Source: Fertoeibacter niger (GTDB taxonomy: Bacteria; Pseudomonadota; Alphaproteobacteria; Rhodobacterales; Rhodobacteraceae). Taken from it: a DNA stretch of 64,000 bases. Of the stretch, positions 6,071 to 14,260 are shown piece by piece; positions within the stretch are counted from its first letter, which is position 1, and every line of letters begins with the position of its first letter. Under the pieces are notes generated by a model. The model was not told the origin of the DNA. It did no database searches and saw only the letters and a program-made list of their open reading frames with translations. Location of the stretch: NCBI RefSeq assembly GCF_009380135.2, contig NZ_WHUT02000009.1, positions 112,373 to 176,372 of the forward strand, given 5' to 3'. The position numbers and the translations under genes are program-made.

Positions 6071-7815
6071 GTTTTGCCGGCTGGTGGCGGCGCATGACCG
6101 ACAGGATCGGTTTCCGGCTGGCGTTTCTGCTGGCCGTGGCGCTGTTGCCGCTGGGTGTGGTGTCGGTGGTGCAATCCGCCGCCGTTCTGGACGAGGCGCG
6201 CGCAAGGTCAGAGGCGGCGCTGACGGGCGAGACGATGCGCGCCGCCGAAACCGCCGTGCGCCCGATCCAGCGGGCACGCGGGGCGGCCATGTCGCTGGCC
6301 GCAGCGGTAGAGCCGCTGATTGGCGACGCCGCCGCCTGTTCCGCCGTGATGCGCCGCGTGGCCGACGCCAGCGAGATTTATTCGCTCGTCGGCTTCATTC
6401 CCCTCGACGGGCAGATGGTATGCTCTTCCGTGGGTGCGTTCGATTTCAGCAACAACGCAATGCTTGCTGGCATCATCGAAGCGGCAGAGCCGACAATCAT
6501 CCTGAACCCCAGCGGCCCGGTGTCAAAGGTGGCGGTGGTGGGTGTTTTGCACCCTGTCTTTGCGGCAGACGGGCGGTTGTTGGGGCTGGTGTCCATCTCT
6601 CTGCCGCACAGCAGCCTTGTTGCACGCGATGCCGAGGAAACCGGCCCGACGCCACCGGTGCTGATGACTTTCGGGGCGGACGGTGCCGTTGTGACTTCCT
6701 CTGCCGGGCTGGAGGCGGTGGCGGGACTGCTGCCCGCCAACCGCTCGCTGAAGGCGCTGGCAGGCCCCGATGATCTGGCCTTCACCGCTCCGACGGTGGA
6801 CGGGCCCGAGCGGGTGTTTTCCGTCGTGCCGATCCTAGCGGGCACAATCTATGCGCTGGGGTCGTGGCCCGCCGAAAGCAACGCCTGGCTGGTCGAGGCG
6901 GTGCCTGCGGCCATCCTGCCCGCGCTGATGTGGTTGGCCTGCCTGCTGGTGGCCTGGCTGGCGACCGAACGGTTGGTGACGCGGCATATCCGCGGGTTGC
7001 AGGCGGCGATCACCACCTTTGCCGGGGGCAACCGGATTGTCGGGCGGATCGAGATCGAAGGCGCGCCGCTGGAACTGCGCCAGCTTGCCGGGGCCTTCGA
7101 CAAGATGACCGACACGATCCTGCACGACGAGGCCGAACTGGAGGACATGGTTCACCAGAAGGAAGTGCTGCTGCGCGAGGTGCATCACCGGGTCAAGAAC
7201 AACCTGCAACTGATCGCCTCGATCATGAACATGCAGATGCGACAGGCACGCTCGCCCGAGGCGAAGGTGCTGATGAAGGGCTTGCAGGACCGGGTGATGA
7301 GCCTTGCCACCATCCACCGCGAACTTTACCAGACCTCGGGCCTGACCGACATCCGCGCGGATGAACTGCTGTCCGACATCGTGCGCCAGGTGGTCAAGAT
7401 GGCAACCGGCCCGGGGCGGCAGTTTGCCGTGACCACCAGCATCGGCGATCTGCGCCTGACCCCCGATCAGGCGGTGCCGCTGTCGCTCTTGCTGACCGAG
7501 GCGCTGACCAATGCGATGAAATACGCAGGCAGCCCCGATGCGTCGCCCCCCCGGCTGGATGTGGCGCTTCACCGCGTGGGTGGCACCGGGGCGGTGCTGC
7601 AGGTGACGAACACCCTTGGCCCGAAACCCGTGGCCCAGGACGGGCTGGAGGTCAGCACCGGCCTGGGCGCGCAGTTGCTGATGGCCTTTGCCCAGCAGGT
7701 CGGTGGGCAGGTGGATACCGAAGAGGTCGGCAGCACCTATCATCTGCGGGTGACATTCGAGGTGCGCCCGCTGGTCGAAGCCGAGGCGCGCAACCGAGCC
7801 GAGCGCCCAGAGTGA
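6067..7815 (+). CDS. Membrane HisKA_2/HWE-type sensor histidine kinase of the GSR locus
   Basis: 582 aa. Transmembrane segment 1 (about 17-37), a periplasmic sensor region (about 40-275, containing single Cys91 and Cys119 residues), transmembrane segment 2 (about 277-299), a HAMP-like linker (about 303-355), the H-box LLREVHHRVKNNLQL (phosphoacceptor His373/374) and a HATPase domain with N-box LLLTEALTNAMKYA. HisKA_2/HWE kinases are the usual phosphodonors for PhyR. Translationally coupled to ecfG, so it is the prime candidate PhyK-like kinase, though it could also act as a phosphatase. The periplasmic stimulus is unknown. Confidence 0.9.
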   Translation: MSFAGWWRRMTDRIGFRLAFLLAVALLPLGVVSVVQSAAVLDEARARSEAALTGETMRAAETAVRPIQRARGAAMSLAAAVEPLIGDAAACSAVMRRVADASEIYSLVGFIPLDGQMVCSSVGAFDFSNNAMLAGIIEAAEPTIILNPSGPVSKVAVVGVLHPVFAADGRLLGLVSISLPHSSLVARDAEETGPTPPVLMTFGADGAVVTSSAGLEAVAGLLPANRSLKALAGPDDLAFTAPTVDGPERVFSVVPILAGTIYALGSWPAESNAWLVEAVPAAILPALMWLACLLVAWLATERLVTRHIRGLQAAITTFAGGNRIVGRIEIEGAPLELRQLAGAFDKMTDTILHDEAELEDMVHQKEVLLREVHHRVKNNLQLIASIMNMQMRQARSPEAKVLMKGLQDRVMSLATIHRELYQTSGLTDIRADELLSDIVRQVVKMATGPGRQFAVTTSIGDLRLTPDQAVPLSLLLTEALTNAMKYAGSPDASPPRLDVALHRVGGTGAVLQVTNTLGPKPVAQDGLEVSTGLGAQLLMAFAQQVGGQVDTEEVGSTYHLRVTFEVRPLVEAEARNRAERPE

Positions 7816-7882
7816 CGACGCACGGCCAGGTAGCACATTCGGCCCGCGCAGGGCGGAATGGCTGGTATGCGCCAAAACATTC

Positions 7883-7907
7883 GGAACCCTGCCGTTCCTG
7901 CCGCGTT
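7883..7907 (+). promoter_or_regulatory. EcfG-type promoter of PLD-like gene
   Basis: GGAAC (7883-7887), 16 nt, CGTT (7904-7907), 26 nt before ATG 7934 in the short gap after the kinase gene. Confidence 0.8.
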
Positions 7908-7933
7908 GGCCGGTGGGGCAAGGGAAAAAGCAG

Positions 7934-9502
7934 ATGACAAATACAGGCATGGCACAACGCCCGCGCACGCGGGTTCAGGTCTTGCTTACGGCGGCCGAGG
8001 CTTTTCCGGCGCTGGAGCGCGCCTTTCTTGAGGCAAGGACAGAGATTCGCGGAAGTTTCCGTATATTCGACCCCACGACCCGGCTGCGTTCGCCCGAGGC
8101 GCAGGCGGTGGGTGAAACCTGGTTTGACCTGATCCTTCACACGTTGCGGCGCGGGGTGGCGATCACGCTTGTGATCAGCGATTTCGACCCGATCGCACGT
8201 GCGACATTGCACCGTGGCACCTGGAAATCGGTGCGCATGCTGCGCGCGGCGGCAGAACTGGCAGGGCCGGAGGCGCGGCTGAGTGTGACGCCTGCCATGC
8301 ATGCGGCGGAAACCGGTGTGTTGCCCCGGCTTTTGTTCTGGCCGCAGATCATGAAGAAACTGACCCGCAGCGCAGGCTGGCTGAACCGTCTGCCGCCTGT
8401 CGAACAAGAGGCGGCGCTGCGCGACATGCCGGGGCTGGCGGAACGGCTGTGGCGCGCGCCGAACGGGCGCTATCGCCCGCGTCTGGCGTATCTGCCGCGG
8501 CTGTTCCCCGCCACGCATCACCAGAAGCTGGCTGTGTTCGACCGCCGCAAGCTGTATATCGGCGGGCTGGATCTGGACGAGCGCCGCTATGACACGCCTG
8601 ACCATGACCGCCCCGGCAAGGAAACCTGGCATGACGTGCAGCTGATGATGGAAGGCCCGGTGGTGGCCGAGGCGCAGGCGCATCTGGAAAGTTTTCTGGC
8701 CGTGGTCGAGGGCAAGCAGCCCCCCGGCCCGCAGCGCCGCCTGCTGCGCACCCTGTCGCGCCGCCGCCGGTTCGAGGCACCCTTCTTTGGCCCCGAGCCG
8801 GTGGTGCATGAAATTGCCACGGCGCATGCAGCACTGGCCCGGCGCACCGACCGGCTGATCTATATCGAGACGCAGTTTTTCCGTGACCGGCATCTGGCAC
8901 ATCTGCTGGCCGGTCTGGCGCGGGAAAAGCCGGAATTGCAGATGATCCTGATCCTGCCCGCCGCCCCCGAGGATGTGGCGTTCGAAGGGCGCGACGGCAT
9001 GGATGCGCGCTATGGCGAATATCTTCAGGCGCGCGCGCTGCGCATCCTGCGCCGGGGTTTCGGGCCGCGCCTGTTCGTGGGCGGGGCCGCGCAACCGCGC
9101 GCGCAGCGCAAGACCGGCGGGCATGACCGCGACCGGCTGAACGGCGCCGCGATCATCTATGTGCATGCCAAGGTGTCGGTGTTTGACGAGGATGCGGCCA
9201 TCGTGTCGTCAGCCAATCTGAACGGGCGCAGCCTGAAATGGGATACCGAAGCCGGGGTTTACCTGAACACCGCGCGCGAGGTGGCCGAACTGCGCCGCCG
9301 GGTCATGGCGCATTGGCTGCCCACAGATGCCGGACCTGCGTTTTTCGACCAGGCCACCGCCTTGCAGGCCTGGAGCCATCTTGCCTGGCAGAACGCATCC
9401 CTGCCGCCCGCCGAACGCCAGGGCTTCATCCTGCCTTATGACATGAAGGCTGCGGCGGCATTCGGGCGCGCGCTGCCCGGCGTGCCACCCGAAATGATGT
9501 AG
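7934..9502 (+). CDS. Phospholipase D-like protein
   Basis: 522 aa with two HKD motifs: HHQKLAVFDRRKLYIGGLDL (about 195-215) and VHAKVSVFDEDAAIVSSANL (about 410-430), both with the His-x-Lys-x4-Asp core. This is the bacterial PLD / cardiolipin-synthase-like superfamily; substrates include phospholipid headgroups. No signal peptide or clear membrane segment is visible. ATG 7934 follows AGGGA with 8-nt spacing. It has its own EcfG promoter, so it belongs to the GSR regulon and is plausibly involved in membrane lipid remodelling in stress. A nuclease role cannot be excluded. Confidence 0.85.
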   Translation: MTNTGMAQRPRTRVQVLLTAAEAFPALERAFLEARTEIRGSFRIFDPTTRLRSPEAQAVGETWFDLILHTLRRGVAITLVISDFDPIARATLHRGTWKSVRMLRAAAELAGPEARLSVTPAMHAAETGVLPRLLFWPQIMKKLTRSAGWLNRLPPVEQEAALRDMPGLAERLWRAPNGRYRPRLAYLPRLFPATHHQKLAVFDRRKLYIGGLDLDERRYDTPDHDRPGKETWHDVQLMMEGPVVAEAQAHLESFLAVVEGKQPPGPQRRLLRTLSRRRRFEAPFFGPEPVVHEIATAHAALARRTDRLIYIETQFFRDRHLAHLLAGLAREKPELQMILILPAAPEDVAFEGRDGMDARYGEYLQARALRILRRGFGPRLFVGGAAQPRAQRKTGGHDRDRLNGAAIIYVHAKVSVFDEDAAIVSSANLNGRSLKWDTEAGVYLNTAREVAELRRRVMAHWLPTDAGPAFFDQATALQAWSHLAWQNASLPPAERQGFILPYDMKAAAAFGRALPGVPPEMM

Positions 9503-9506
9503 CCGG

Positions 9507-10541
9507 TCAGGCGGGTTTTGCCGCGCGCACCGGGCTTGCCACGGTGTTCAGCTGAATCACCCACAACAGCAGCGGTATCGCCACGATGCCGCCGATCGGC
9601 CCCCACAGCCAGATGCCGAACACCAGCGCCAGAAACACCAGCAGCGGATTCACCTCGGTATGCCGACCCACCAGCGCCGGGGTCACGAACTGGCCCTCCA
9701 TCGCGTTCAGCGTCACAAAGGCGGCGGCGGGCAGCAGCGAATAGCCGCCGTCAAAGGCCGCCACGCCCGCGAACACCAGCGCGACCGCCACCAGAGCCGG
9801 GCCCAGATACAGCACGAAATTCAACAGGCAGGCCACCAGTCCCCACAATGCGGCACCCGGCAAACCCAGCAACTGCAAAGCCACCGCCGTCATGATCCCC
9901 AGCCCGATGTTGATCACGGTGATCGTCAGGAAATAGCGCGATACAAGCCGTTCCGCATCGCGCAGCCTGCGCGCGGTCTGCGCGCGTTCGGTGGGTTCCG
10001 ACAGGCGGCGGGCGGCCCAGTCGTAAATATCCTGCCGCGTCATCAGAAAGAAGAACAGCGCACCCGCAAAGATCAGTAGCTGCGCTGCGAACGCCGGGGC
10101 CAGCAGCAGCGCATCGGTGACGCTGGGCAGCGCCATGCCCGGTTCACCCTCGGCGGCCTGCGCCTGTGGCGCAAGCGCCTGGCTGACATCATCCTTGAGG
10201 TCGGAAAAGCCGGCCAGCATCTGCTGGAAAAACGCCAGCGTGTCTTGCATGTCAGACCAGATCTTTGGCGCCTCTTGCATCATACGGGCAATGATGGGCT
10301 GCAAGGCCGCCCCCAGAATTGCCAGCAAAAGCAATGTCAGAAACAGGCTGACCAGCGCACCCACGACCGGCGGCAGGCCCAGCCTCTCACCGAAATCCGA
10401 CACGGGCGACAGAACCACCCCCGCCACAAGCGCCAGCGCCAGTGGCGCAAATACGCTTTCCACCGCGTTCAATGCCGTGAACAGCGCCACCACGCCGATC
10501 ACGATCACAGCGAAATGCGCCAGGCGCTCGATCCGGTCCAT
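9507..10541 (-). CDS. AI-2E/PerM-family membrane transporter
   Basis: 344 aa from ATG 10541 (GGGGGA upstream). Multi-spanning protein with paired helices at the N-terminus (FAVIVIGVVALFTAL, PLALALVAGVVLSP), a large amphipathic soluble segment rich in Gln/Ala (about 90-160) and a C-terminal helix cluster with the family signature NFVLYLGPALVAVAL. Family members (PF01594) export AI-2, Na+/H+ or small metabolites; the substrate is not predictable. An EcfG promoter at 10569-10593 on the minus strand puts it in the stress regulon. Convergent with the PLD gene, only 4 nt apart. Confidence 0.85.
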   Translation of the reverse strand: MDRIERLAHFAVIVIGVVALFTALNAVESVFAPLALALVAGVVLSPVSDFGERLGLPPVVGALVSLFLTLLLLAILGAALQPIIARMMQEAPKIWSDMQDTLAFFQQMLAGFSDLKDDVSQALAPQAQAAEGEPGMALPSVTDALLLAPAFAAQLLIFAGALFFFLMTRQDIYDWAARRLSEPTERAQTARRLRDAERLVSRYFLTITVINIGLGIMTAVALQLLGLPGAALWGLVACLLNFVLYLGPALVAVALVFAGVAAFDGGYSLLPAAAFVTLNAMEGQFVTPALVGRHTEVNPLLVFLALVFGIWLWGPIGGIVAIPLLLWVIQLNTVASPVRAAKPA

Positions 10542-10568
10542 GCAGTTGATATCCCCCGTTTGGCCATG

Positions 10569-10593
10569 AACGCGCCGCAGGTGATCGGGTTCC
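10569..10593 (-). promoter_or_regulatory. EcfG-type promoter of AI-2E-family gene
   Basis: Minus strand GGAAC (10593-10589), 16 nt, CGTT (10572-10569), 28 nt before ATG 10541. Confidence 0.78.
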
Positions 10594-10693
10594 ACATTAT
10601 TTTGCAGCCATGCCCGGGGCGGCAAGGCCTTGCCGGTCTTGCCACCGCCATGCGCAAGAATCTGCCCGGCCCCGCCAGGCGCGCAGGCCCGCA

Positions 10694-10718
10694 GGAACCC
10701 GCCAGCAAGGGCCGCGTT
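10694..10718 (+). promoter_or_regulatory. EcfG-type promoter of csbD-like gene
   Basis: GGAAC (10694-10698), 16 nt, CGTT (10715-10718), 39 nt before ATG 10758. Divergent from the AI-2E-family promoter about 100 bp away. Confidence 0.8.
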
Positions 10719-10757
10719 TGCCTTGTGTCAACACCGACACTGCCAAAGGAGATTGCG

Positions 10758-10955
10758 ATGAACTGGGACCAGATCGAAGGCAAATGGAAAGAGCTCAAAG
10801 GCAAGGCCATTGAAAAATGGGGCGACCTGACCGATGACGAGGTGGATCAGGTGGCCGGCCGCCGCGAGCAGATGGTGGGTCTGGTGCAGCAGAAATACGG
10901 CCGCACCAAAGAAGAGGCCGAACGCGAAGTCGAGGAGTGGCACCGCGGCCTCTGA
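10758..10955 (+). CDS. CsbD-family stress protein
   Basis: 65 aa starting MNWDQIEGKWKELKGKAIEKW, then LTDDEVDQVAGRREQMVGLVQQKYG: the complete CsbD signature. CsbD proteins are small charged cytosolic proteins strongly induced by general stress in both Bacillus (sigB) and alphaproteobacteria (EcfG); the molecular role is unknown. AAAGGAG lies 6-7 nt before the ATG. Monocistronic: own EcfG promoter and a strong terminator at 10999-11025. Confidence 0.92.
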   Translation: MNWDQIEGKWKELKGKAIEKWGDLTDDEVDQVAGRREQMVGLVQQKYGRTKEEAEREVEEWHRGL

Positions 10956-10998
10956 CCACGGTTTCAGCGGCCTGTGACCGCGCTTCAATCGTCGAAAA

Positions 10999-11025
10999 GG
11001 CCCGCGCCGTTGCGCGGGCCTTTTT
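10999..11025 (+). terminator. Rho-independent terminator after csbD-like gene
   Basis: 9-bp stem GGCCCGCGC/GCGCGGGCC with short loop and TTTTT (11021-11025). AAAA precedes the stem, so it may also work on the minus strand. Confidence 0.85.
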
Positions 11026-11128
11026 CGTGGCCTGTGCAGGAAGGCCCTGCGCGCGCCAGCCCCTGCTTGCTCAATGCAGAACGGCGGCAGGGTTTCCCCT
11101 GCCGCCGTCCGGTCTCGTTCACACAGGA

Positions 11129-12022
11129 TCAGGCCCGGGCACGCCGCCCGCGCGATGCCTTGCGGTCGCGCCAGCGCTGCTGCGCCTCTTCCAGGCTTTC
11201 GGGGAAATCATCATCCTCGACATCATCCAGATCGTCTTCGTCCAGATCCGCGTCATCCGCATCGGTGGCTGCCGAACGGCGGCTGAGCACAGCACCCAGC
11301 GCGGCACCCAGGGCAAGCGCCACGGCACCGGCCACCATCGGGTGATCTTCAACCATGCGCTTGGCCTCGCGGCCACCCCGGCCCAACGCCTCTTCGGCGC
11401 GCAGGCGGGCGGCGTAGGCCTCTTCCCGGGCGGCGATGATGCGGGAGCGGGCGGCGCTGGACAGATCATCAAGCCCGTGGGCAAAACGCTCGCGCAGATC
11501 CTCGGCCAGATCGGCCAGAACCGCCGCGCGTTCTCCCATGTAATCGCGGGCATCGGCGGCGCTGTCTGACAGGTCGTCGCGCAGGCCGTCATAGGTCTCG
11601 CGCGCTTCTTCTTCCAGCTTGCGCAGGCGGGCCGATGCGGCGCGGCGCAGCTTGTCTACCCCTTCAGACCAGCGGCCTTCGGCGACCAGTTCCGCCTCGT
11701 CCACCACGCGGGCAGCGCGGCGGCGGGTGCTGCGCACCTCTTCCACCAGATCTTCGGCATCGTCATCGGTCCGGCTGCCCCGACCCAGCACCAGCCAGGC
11801 AAGGCCGATACCCGCGACCGCCACGGCCAGCGGGTTGCGGCGCACGGCATTGGTCGCCACCTGCCGGTAGACATCGGCATTGGACCGCAGCAGGCCAAGC
11901 GCCTCGCGCGTCAACAGATCGACGGTGGAACGGCTGAGCAGGCTGTCAAAGGCCGAGGCCAGTTTTTCACGGTTGCGGTCAAGATCGTCCTCGATCGACC
12001 GGGTGCTACGCTTGCGGGTCAT
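11129..12022 (-). CDS. DUF3618-type membrane protein with acidic C-terminus
   Basis: 297 aa. The N-terminus (SIEDDLDRNREKLASAFDSL, then VRRNPLAVAVAGIGLAWLVLG) fits DUF3618 proteins. A long charged, helical, probably coiled-coil middle follows (about 95-215), then a second short membrane segment VAGAVALALGAALGAVL (about 228-245) and an Asp/Glu cluster with a basic tail. Likely an inner-membrane-attached stress protein. Its start overlaps the holin-like gene by 17 nt, and it is the last gene of the four-gene minus-strand operon driven from the EcfG promoter at 13128-13153. Biochemical role unknown. Confidence 0.75.
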   Translation of the reverse strand: MTRKRSTRSIEDDLDRNREKLASAFDSLLSRSTVDLLTREALGLLRSNADVYRQVATNAVRRNPLAVAVAGIGLAWLVLGRGSRTDDDAEDLVEEVRSTRRRAARVVDEAELVAEGRWSEGVDKLRRAASARLRKLEEEARETYDGLRDDLSDSAADARDYMGERAAVLADLAEDLRERFAHGLDDLSSAARSRIIAAREEAYAARLRAEEALGRGGREAKRMVEDHPMVAGAVALALGAALGAVLSRRSAATDADDADLDEDDLDDVEDDDFPESLEEAQQRWRDRKASRGRRARA

Positions 12023-12410
12023 GCGAGATCATCTCCTTCAAAATTTGGGCATCGCGGCGCAACTGCGCCGCAGCACGGCTCGGAACCAGACGGGCAGGAT
12101 TGAGCGCGGCCAGACCGCGCCAGAGCAAAAGCCCGGCCAGACAAATAGTTACCAGCCCCACCACCAGCGGGGCATAAAGCGGCGGCACACCGGCCACGAT
12201 CACCGCCAGCACCGCCGCATCGGCCAGCAGGATCAGGCCCACCAGCAGCAGCAGCGTTGCGGCCACGATCAGCCCCGCACCGATCAGGGCGCCCCGCAGA
12301 TTGGCCGCCAGCTCGGCGCGGGCCAGCGCCAGTTCATCCTGCACCAGTGCCGTGCCCAGACGCAGCACTTCGGCAAGGTCGGACGGCTGGCCCTGCGGGC
12401 GGTCGGTCAT
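12006..12410 (-). CDS. Holin-superfamily III-like small membrane protein
   Basis: 134 aa. An amphipathic N-terminal helix (VLRLGTALVQDELALARAELAAN) is followed by two long hydrophobic segments (ALIGAGLIVAATLLLLVGLIL and APLVVGLVTICLAGLLLWRGL), the PF07332 (Phage_holin_3_6) layout also found in non-phage envelope stress operons. No lysin or phage gene is nearby, so I do not read it as a phage lysis gene. ATGA overlap with the upstream gene (12407-12410), part of the EcfG-driven operon. Confidence 0.75.
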   Translation of the reverse strand: MTDRPQGQPSDLAEVLRLGTALVQDELALARAELAANLRGALIGAGLIVAATLLLLVGLILLADAAVLAVIVAGVPPLYAPLVVGLVTICLAGLLLWRGLAALNPARLVPSRAAAQLRRDAQILKEMISHDPQA

Positions 12411-12829
12411 GCGCGCGGCGTCCGTCCGTTGCGGGGGGCGGCGGCGCGGCTGAGCAAGAGGCCCAGCACCACCGCGCCGGCCAGCACGACCACCGGATTG
12501 CGGCGGGCAAAGGCCTGTGCATCGTCGATCATCGCAGGCAGGCGCCCGCCGCGCAGACCATCGCTCAGTTCGCGGGCCTTGTCCGACAGGCCATGCGCCG
12601 CGCGGCGGGCATAACTGCCTGCATCGTCGGCCAGATCATCCAGGTCTTCGGCCAGTTCAGCACTGCGGTCGGCAGCGGCCTTGCGCGCCCGCGACAGGCC
12701 GCGCTGCGCGCTGGAGGCCACGCGTTCGGCGGTATCAAGCGCCTCATCTGCGGCATCATCCAACGCCTGACGGGCTTTGCCACGCGCGGCGGCGGTCTTG
12801 CGGGTGACGGTGTTCATCGGTTTGTTCAT
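12407..12829 (-). CDS. DUF883/ElaB-YqjD-like tail-anchored protein
   Basis: 140 aa from ATG 12829 (AAAGGGA upstream). Lys/Arg/Ala-rich soluble part with repeated helical heptads (QALDDAADEALDTAERVASS, AEDLDDLADDAGSYARRAA), then a C-terminal hydrophobic anchor FARRNPVVVLAGAVVLGLLL followed by a short basic tail. The pattern fits the ElaB/YqjD/DUF883 group, inner-membrane proteins some of which bind ribosomes in stationary phase. Second gene of the EcfG operon; role here is inferred only. Confidence 0.7.
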   Translation of the reverse strand: MNKPMNTVTRKTAAARGKARQALDDAADEALDTAERVASSAQRGLSRARKAAADRSAELAEDLDDLADDAGSYARRAAHGLSDKARELSDGLRGGRLPAMIDDAQAFARRNPVVVLAGAVVLGLLLSRAAAPRNGRTPRA

Positions 12830-12858
12830 CGAAATGTCCCTTTCAACAGGAAGGCGGT

Positions 12859-13065
12859 TCAGATCCGGCGCGACACGGCGCGCGGGCCGAACAGCAGCCA
12901 CAGAATGAAGCCCAGCACAGGCAGCAGGATGACCAGAAGCGACCACAGCACCTTGCGCCCGGTCGAGGCGGATGATCCGATGATCGACACCAGCGCCCAC
13001 AGATCGAGGACAAGCACGATCATCCCGCCAAAGCCGCTGAGTTCGAACATCGACAGTTCCATCAT
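12859..13065 (-). CDS. PLDc_N-domain small membrane protein
   Basis: 68 aa, two membrane helices (FGGMIVLVLDLWALVSIIG and VLWSLLVILLPVLGFILWLLFGP), matching the PLD nuclease N-terminal domain family (PF13396), small integral membrane proteins often found alone in stress operons. First gene after the EcfG promoter at 13128-13153; 29 nt before the next gene. Exact start among three clustered Met codons (residues 1, 2, 6) is uncertain. Confidence 0.8.
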   Translation of the reverse strand: MMELSMFELSGFGGMIVLVLDLWALVSIIGSSASTGRKVLWSLLVILLPVLGFILWLLFGPRAVSRRI

Positions 13066-13127
13066 CTGTTTGCCCTTCCGCGCAAGCGTGCCGGGAAGCT
13101 TGCCCGGCCGTCAGTCTTCGCCCCAGA

Positions 13128-13153
13128 AACGCGGCTGGCCGCACGCCGGTTCC
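13128..13153 (-). promoter_or_regulatory. EcfG-type promoter of four-gene envelope operon
   Basis: Minus strand GGAAC (13153-13149), 17 nt, CGTT (13131-13128), about 63 nt before the first start codon. Confidence 0.75.
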
Positions 13154-13222
13154 CTGACGCGGCAAATTTCAGCCCCGGCGTGACAAAGGGGGCCAAGCGG
13201 GCCGGCCAGCCCCGGCGGGGGG

Positions 13223-13248
13223 GGAACAATTGGCAGCGGCGGAACGTT
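13223..13248 (+). promoter_or_regulatory. EcfG-type promoter of DUF1328 gene
   Basis: GGAAC (13223-13227), 17 nt, CGTT (13245-13248), 40 nt before ATG 13289; divergent from the minus-strand operon promoter. Confidence 0.75.
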
Positions 13249-13288
13249 GCCCTGTTACAAATTGACAAAGACAGCAAAGGAGACTGGC

Positions 13289-13462
13289 ATGCTGGGATGG
13301 TCCCTGACCTTTCTCGTCATCGCTCTGTTGGCAGCCAGCTTTGGCTTCGGGACCGTTGCCGGAACCTCGATGGCAATAGCGAAGATCATCTTCGTGGTGT
13401 TCCTCGCGTTGTTCCTGATCACCGTGATCGGGCGCAGCTTTCGCGACAGGCCCCCGTTCTGA
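13289..13462 (+). CDS. DUF1328-family small membrane protein
   Basis: 57 aa, MLGWSLTFLVIALLAASFGF then a second hydrophobic helix IAKIIFVVFLALFLITVIG and basic tail, the standard DUF1328 (YtjA-like) protein. AAAGGAG is 7 nt before ATG 13289. Own EcfG promoter and own terminator: a monocistronic stress gene. Molecular function unknown in all organisms. Confidence 0.88.
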   Translation: MLGWSLTFLVIALLAASFGFGTVAGTSMAIAKIIFVVFLALFLITVIGRSFRDRPPF

Positions 13463-13490
13463 CACGCCGTTGTTGCCTTGGCAGCGTGAT

Positions 13491-13516
13491 GGCCGCAGCA
13501 GCGCTGCGGCCTTTTT
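13491..13516 (+). terminator. Rho-independent terminator after DUF1328 gene
   Basis: 9-bp stem GGCCGCAGC/GCTGCGGCC with 3-nt loop, followed by TTTTT (13512-13516). Confidence 0.85.
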
Positions 13517-13586
13517 GTTGTCATGGCCCCGGGGCGTGTCGCCGCCGCCATCGCCCCTGTGCCGTGACCGGGACTTTGCCATGCAG

Positions 13587-13613
13587 AAAGGGCCCGCAGG
13601 TTGCGGGCCCTTT
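13587..13613. terminator. Symmetric terminator hairpin after PRC-barrel gene
   Basis: Perfect 12-bp palindrome AAAGGGCCCGCA/TGCGGGCCCTTT with a 3-nt loop. It lies 22 nt past the PRC-barrel stop (minus strand). Confidence 0.7.
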
Positions 13614-13634
13614 CGATTGTCAGGCCTGAGCCAT

Positions 13635-14207
13635 TCAGCCTTCGTAGGTCGGCAGTTGTTCCAGCGCCTCCTGGGTCAGCGAGACATAGATCCGCAGTTC
13701 GTCACCCTCGGCAGCGCGCACCACCTGCATGTCCGGCAGGTTCAGCGCCACCGGTTTGGCACCGATGCCCAGAAAGCCGCCCACATCGACGATCGCGCTG
13801 GTCACCTGGCCATTCGCATCCAGCACCAGATCGGATACCGATCCGATCCATTCGTCATTGGCGTCATGCACCCGGGCACCCACCAGCGCCTCGGCGGTCA
13901 TGTATTCCGGGCCAGCAGGCACGAAACCCTCGGGCAACGGCATGGTGGCTGCGCCATCGGTCGCCATCGTGTCGGCGGGGGCCATGCCATCGGCCGGCGC
14001 CATTTCTTCCGCAGGGGCCATTTCTTCCGCCGGTGCCATTTCCTCGGCCGGTGCCGTGTCGGTCATTGGCTCGTCGGTCATGGGTTCTGCCGGTGTGGCG
14101 GGCTGGGTCATCTCGGGCTCTGTCGCTGGCGGCGTGGGGGTGGTTTGCGCCAGGGCAGCCACCGAGGTGGCACCCACGATCATGGTGGAAAGCAAAAGCT
14201 GTTTCAC
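13635..14207 (-). CDS. Exported PRC-barrel protein with AEEMAP repeats
   Basis: 190 aa from a GTG start at 14207, chosen because GGAG lies 7 nt upstream and a signal peptide (KQLLLSTMIVGATSVAALAQ) begins there; the longer frame lacks both. The mature N-terminal region (about 21-90) is Pro/Met/Glu/Thr-rich and contains three perfect AEEMAP hexapeptides followed by decayed copies (ADGMAP, ADTMAT). The C-terminus (about 103-180) is a PRC-barrel: ALVGARVHDANDEWIGSVSD, then VDVGGFLGIGAKPVALN. Periplasmic location expected. An EcfG promoter at 14261-14285 puts it in the stress regulon. Function unknown; PRC-barrels often bind small ligands or partner proteins. Confidence 0.85.
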   Translation of the reverse strand: MKQLLLSTMIVGATSVAALAQTTPTPPATEPEMTQPATPAEPMTDEPMTDTAPAEEMAPAEEMAPAEEMAPADGMAPADTMATDGAATMPLPEGFVPAGPEYMTAEALVGARVHDANDEWIGSVSDLVLDANGQVTSAIVDVGGFLGIGAKPVALNLPDMQVVRAAEGDELRIYVSLTQEALEQLPTYEG

Positions 14208-14260
14208 GGGTATTCTCCTTGATATTTCAGCTTGATGCGTCGTTCTTCGCATGCCGGACA

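Noticed and set aside
12006..12410. Holin-like gene as sign of a prophage
   Set aside because: No lysin, portal, tail or integrase genes nearby; the gene is in a stress operon where this family is known without phage.
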